Shown here: positions 59,808 through 64,000 of the stretch, piece by piece
Layout of the letters: every line of letters starts with the position of its first letter
Numbering within the stretch: position 1 is the first letter of the stretch
Assembly (NCBI RefSeq): GCF_000001735.4
Contig: NC_003074.8
Location: 2,046,101-2,110,100, forward strand
Direction: 5' to 3'
DNA length: 64,000 nucleotides
Origin: Arabidopsis thaliana
Lineage: Eukaryota; Streptophyta; Magnoliopsida; Brassicales; Brassicaceae
The notes under the pieces: model-generated
Told to the model about the DNA's origin: nothing
Databases searched by the model: none
The model's input: the letters and a program-made list of their open reading frames with translations, nothing else
Program-made: the position numbers and the translations under genes

Positions 59808-62800
59808 TCAGGATCCATTTACAGCCATTTCAGGTGATGATTTTGGAGCTACTACCAGAGATTCTTCCCCATTTAGCTTTCCATTGTCTGATGTTTCATG
59901 TTCAGAACTCGATACTCCATCATCCTTATGATTCTCATCATCTGAACTGCTGCTATTATTCTCTTCACTACTTTTTGAATCCTCAGCTCCTTTCGCTACT
60001 ATTGACCGGGCTGCTGATCCAGCGGGGCCTGGACTTTTCTTACCCGTAAGCACTGCATGGCTCAGTGTCGAACATAGCACAGCAAATACATTTTCCCTTT
60101 TCGAACTTTTCCCCAGCCGTGGTTTCTTGGACGGCTCTTGTTCTCTTTCTACAAGAGCGGATTTTCGTTTCAGCCTCAGGAGCTCGCCTTCCTCATCCTC
60201 AGAGGCTTCTGGCTGTTTCCGCGGAGGAGGTTTATAGTCTTCATCATCTTCATCGTCCTCATAATCAACCAAGCCTCCAGACCTCGGACTATAGAAGCAA
60301 TAAATCCATTAAAACATAGATGTTGCATTATATACATTTCACAAACTACTATACCTTGAAGAAGTAGGGCTTGCAGCCACTCCATTGGAGAGATGAGGCT
60401 TAGGTTGTTCTTTCTGTATATTAGAAGCAGGTTTTTCCTTTTGTGTATTAGAAGCAGAGGCTGAATCTTCTTCATCGCTGTCAGTATTTAAAAAAGTGAG
60501 AAAAGGTGAAGAGTAAAGAAAATACAATAAAAATCATTGTTTTAACACCCAGTGGTAAACCTGTCTTCATTGAAATAATCTTCTTCCTCTTTCTCCAATG
60601 CCCGCTCGTCAACTCTTCTTCTTGGATCAACCGCATCAGAAGTGCTTTTTGGTCCGGCACTTTCTAAACACTGTGGACACATTGTTACAAAAAGATACAG
60701 ACAGAATTTTCCTAAGTATAATTCAAGACCCAGAAACAGTACCTGTTCATACTTAACCTTGAAAGCCTGGATGGAGGTCAAGCACTGAAATGGGGCCAAC
60801 TGGTCCCAGAACGTATCAACTATGTATTTGAGCAACAGAGTTGCATTTCCCTACACAAAAAGAATAAACGATAAGTAAATACAATTAACACCCCCAACTT
60901 AATAAATCAAAGGGGAAAAAGGTGGAAAACAAAAACCTTGCGTATGTGCTCAAGCAGATCCAAGACTGCAGAGTTCAGCAGATTGTACCGGGTTCCATTG
61001 GCAATGAAGACATCTATGATCGGTTTCAACAAGTTGTTTTTAACCACGTAATTCTGGACATAATCATCCTGAAACAGAAATATATTTCAGCAATCACATA
61101 GCTGTCCTAGAAACATCCTGATGAGCTATTTAACAGTCATGATAGCGCCAGTGCAGAAAAAATGGTTGTCACAAGCAGTTTAATCCGTCACAGAAAGCCT
61201 ACGATATGATACCTACCACTAGCAAAAATTTGGGCAAGTACGATAAGTTTATCTAACTATTTTAGCAAAAATCATGATTAGCTACACCAATATGCCTCAA
61301 TTTTTTAGCTACAGGGAGCACTCAGGAACTATTTCAGATGACTAAAATATATCGTCTCAGGTTCAAACAATCTACTCACATGGACAGAGAGGAGAGTACG
61401 GACAAATCGTATAGCAGCGACCACTAGGTATTTTTCCTTTCTCCGTGTGAGATGCAAAACCTTTTCAGTCACATTGTTTTGGAGAAAACTGCATCTGCAG
61501 ACAAGAAGAAATTGCACAATAAAATAAATGCCAGCATGAGAATGAATCAGAAAATTACCAAACTGAGGATCATAATTACTTTGTCCTGGATGCATCTTGC
61601 ATAATGCAAAAGCACAACAATTCACATATGTTCAACAGGACTTCAGGCTTTGTGAAAATCCTTCTGGCAGCACCTTCAGATGCGTTGCTCGACTTCTCAG
61701 GACATGAGGCAGTAATAACATCCACTAACTCAGGTAGATGCTTCTCGTAGAAAATATCCATGATATTTGCTCTCTGCTAAAACGGAATGCATCAAGTACA
61801 CAATAGATATAAGAATGTCTATCTACCAGATTCGAGGAGACAAATGGGTAAGGGAACACAAAATTCCAGGGCCTTTTAAACATTCTAGCAGATATCATGA
61901 TGTACACTGAATACAAAGTATTAGTAACGCCAACATTTTAAAATAATACTCTTGAATATAGTCTCTTCTACTTATTCAGGAACATGCAAGAATAACAAGA
62001 CCATGTGGAAAGTAAGAGAAAGACTTGGAACTTATTTTTGTCAAGCTTAACTATGCACAGATTCAAAAACGGTACACAAATCAGGGGAAGAATACCACCC
62101 CGTTCAAATTATCAAAAAATAAGGTATTGAAAGGAAACAAGGATGCACCTGAGCTCCACCAGACAATGCATTTGCATCTAGTAAGGTACGGATAATTTCT
62201 AGAAATTGGCAGTGCATCTTATCACCAAAGTCTTCCATCATTCCCTTGACCTATTACCCAAACAAGGGAGCCAATTATTATTTCAGTCCTAAATAAAGAA
62301 AACAGGAATAGCCTTGCAACTGAAGAACAATCCAAAGGCTACCAAAGATCACAGAAAATTACCAGGAGACCGAGGAGGGGGTTTCCTTCTGTCCGAACAA
62401 CATAAGAACGTAAAAGGTTGGGGTCTTGAGTCAAGAAAAGAATCAGGATATCTGTCCTGCATCCACAACAATAGTTATCGTGAGTATTCAGCTAGCAAAT
62501 TACCACTGAGATTTCTTAATGGTATGAAAAAAACAGAAGCAGAGTGACCACAATGAGCTTTTATGTCTAATAATTAGTCAGTAAAATAGTATACCCAGTC
62601 AATACGAGTTTTTTGTCTGGAATCTGCAAGACTTCTTCTATGACATGAAAAATGCCTTCATTAATAAGGTCCCTGAAAAATCATTGAAAAGACAGCCAAT
62701 AGAGAAAAAGACCATCAAAGACTATTCTTAAAGAAGCACTTGACAAAGAAAGAGCAGACACGATACTATAATAGCTACTACAAATGTTCTGAAGTCAGTA

Positions 62801-64000
62801 ACTGATAAACACCAGTCGTAATTAGGTTCTTGTAAATACATACCTAAAAAGTCGCAGCTGCTGCACCACCTGGAGGCTCTTGCTTAAACTACAAAATTCG
62901 TGCAAGAAATATACCTATTTAAAGAGAATGAAAACACATCAGCCTGACTAGCTCAATTGAACAGCCATATCATACTAAGGAGACCTATTGTTTCCATCTG
63001 TTGTCACATGTAGATCATCTCAACATTGGGGCTAGAGAAAGTTTATCCCAAAGAAATCTCTTACTCTCAAAATAATTTTTATAAATGTCATTCACGAATA
63101 CAAAACCATTGAGGCTTAAAATAAATAACAAATGCCTCTTGAGCCGGGAAATACCAAATTTTTCTTGGATTCCATAGAAGTAGAAGGCGACCTCAACCTT
63201 GCAAATAACTCTTGAATAAAAGTGCTATCGTCCTTCAGCAATGAAACTACCTGGAGAAGACACTTCAGTTAAAGAAAGAATATGGAATGCAGGCTTTCGA
63301 TGTTATGTATGTGATAGGATTTATATGGAAAACTTACTATGGCATTGTTCGCATGGATTACAGAATTCAAGTTTGCAACAATAGCATCATCTAGTACTCT
63401 AGCCAAAACAACATCCTGTAAAAGGTGACAGAAGGTGAGAGACCTAAAACCACAAGAAACAAGGCGTCAAGTTTTTTAGAAAAATTATGGGATCCAACCT
63501 TCAAGTAACCAATTCTGTACGTCTGGTGTATCTTTGACAGGACTAAGGGATCTTTGATTGGTATAGCCTACAAAAACAAAAGGGATATACTAAAGAATCG
63601 AAAAAAAAAGAAAACCCAATCATCCTATATTAATCTCATTTCTAAAAGCCAAAGAACGCTAATCCCAAAGCATCCATAGTGAGCATGCTCTTTTCTTACA
63701 AAAAAAACATGACTTTGTCTCTAATATTTCTAATGAGCTTATTCAGTTCTAGTCACAAGAATAAGTCTCAAAGATTTCCTAAGTACAGTCTTTGTTAACT
63801 GGGTCTGAATCACGTAAAATCAATAGCATAGGCAAGATTGTGTTACCTCCTTAAAAACAACATGCTCCTTCAGAAAATTCCGGTGATGCTGAGAGTGAGG
63901 AACACCAGGATCATCTGTGAAGTGAAACAACATGCAGCGTCATATATAGCTAAATATAGGCAACGGCCAAGATAAGAGAAACAAACAAACTGGATATAAT
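59808..64000 (-). CDS. PP4R3A: Protein phosphatase 4 regulatory subunit 3 (SMEK), 3' part
   Basis: Fifteen exons are visible (63847-63914, 63499-63567, 63338-63415, 63155-63250, 62844-62888, 62595-62672, 62363-62456, 62149-62250, 61580-61773, 61380-61494, 60937-61068, 60743-60850, 60561-60670, 60355-60477, 59808-60288), about 630 codons; the N-terminal EVH1-like part lies beyond the window. The armadillo-like SMK-1 region reads KIHQTYRIGYLKDVVLARVL, MMEDFGDKMHCQFLEIIR, HLPELVDVITASCPEKSS, YLVVAAIRFVRTLLS and VKNNLLKPIIDVF. The tail is acidic and Lys/Ser-rich (DYEDDEDDEDYKPPPRK). PP4R3 directs the PP4 catalytic subunit to substrates; in Arabidopsis it is tied to miRNA biogenesis through HYL1 dephosphorylation. 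The paralogue name is from memory. Confidence 0.93.

Noticed and set aside
1..64000. CRISPR arrays, prokaryotic operons, phage or virus genes
   Set aside because: Intron-rich plant genes throughout; no regularly spaced repeats, ribosome binding sites or viral hallmark motifs were seen.

Overview
This window is nuclear DNA from a Brassicaceae plant, almost certainly Arabidopsis thaliana or a very close relative, from the upper arm of chromosome 3. The genes have short GT-AG introns in AT-rich DNA. Several spliced products come out at exactly the lengths I remember for Arabidopsis proteins: galactokinase 496 aa, ATP-citrate lyase subunit B 608 aa, ALDH22A1 596 aa, a membrane cyclophilin 236 aa, AIF2/bHLH148 221 aa and a PAS-Raf kinase 773 aa. 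Gene names come from recalled protein sequence and gene order, not from a search. Exon joins were worked out by hand from splice sites, reading phase and family alignment.

Layout. 0-16 kb: the 3' end of a poly(A) polymerase (PAPS3-like, +), an F-box/kelch gene (-), galactokinase GAL1 (-), a dead F-box gene (+), the atypical bHLH AIF2 (-), a 4.2-kb gene-free stretch, a small predicted tail-anchored protein (-), and HYPK, a NatA-associated factor (+). 16.7-32.2 kb: three tandem PAS-Raf-like kinase genes (-). Between them lie two decayed copies of the 3' half of ATP-citrate lyase B, whose intact parent ACLB-1 (-) follows at 33.1-36.5 kb. 37.9-44.2 kb: the Fip1-type polyadenylation factor FIPS3 (+) and cyclophilin CYP21-4 (+). 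45-53 kb: type I MADS-box gene AGL91 (-), a SWEET sugar-transporter relic lacking its last exon next to a MITE (-), and ALDH22A1 (-). 54-64 kb: a secreted proline-rich PMEI-like protein (+), a foldback element, an INO80B/IES2-like PAPA-1 gene (+), tRNA-His (-), and the 3' part of a PP4R3/SMEK gene (-) that runs off the window.

The genes do not form a pathway; most are independent housekeeping or regulatory loci. The one clear structured system is the kinase/ACLB tandem array. It reads as repeated duplication of a unit made of one kinase gene plus the 3' half of ACLB, and each kinase copy has since drifted: one has a C-terminal truncation from a small tandem duplication, and one has lost a conserved activation-segment threonine. 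Other notable items are the truncated SWEET gene beside a MITE and a G-homopolymer tract, a GC-AG intron in ALDH22A1, two very short target-site-duplicated retroposon tails, a tRNA-like/SINE-like relic, and a 75-bp-arm foldback element. I found no CRISPR array, prokaryotic feature, virus or complete transposon, and nothing I would call a wholly new biological system.
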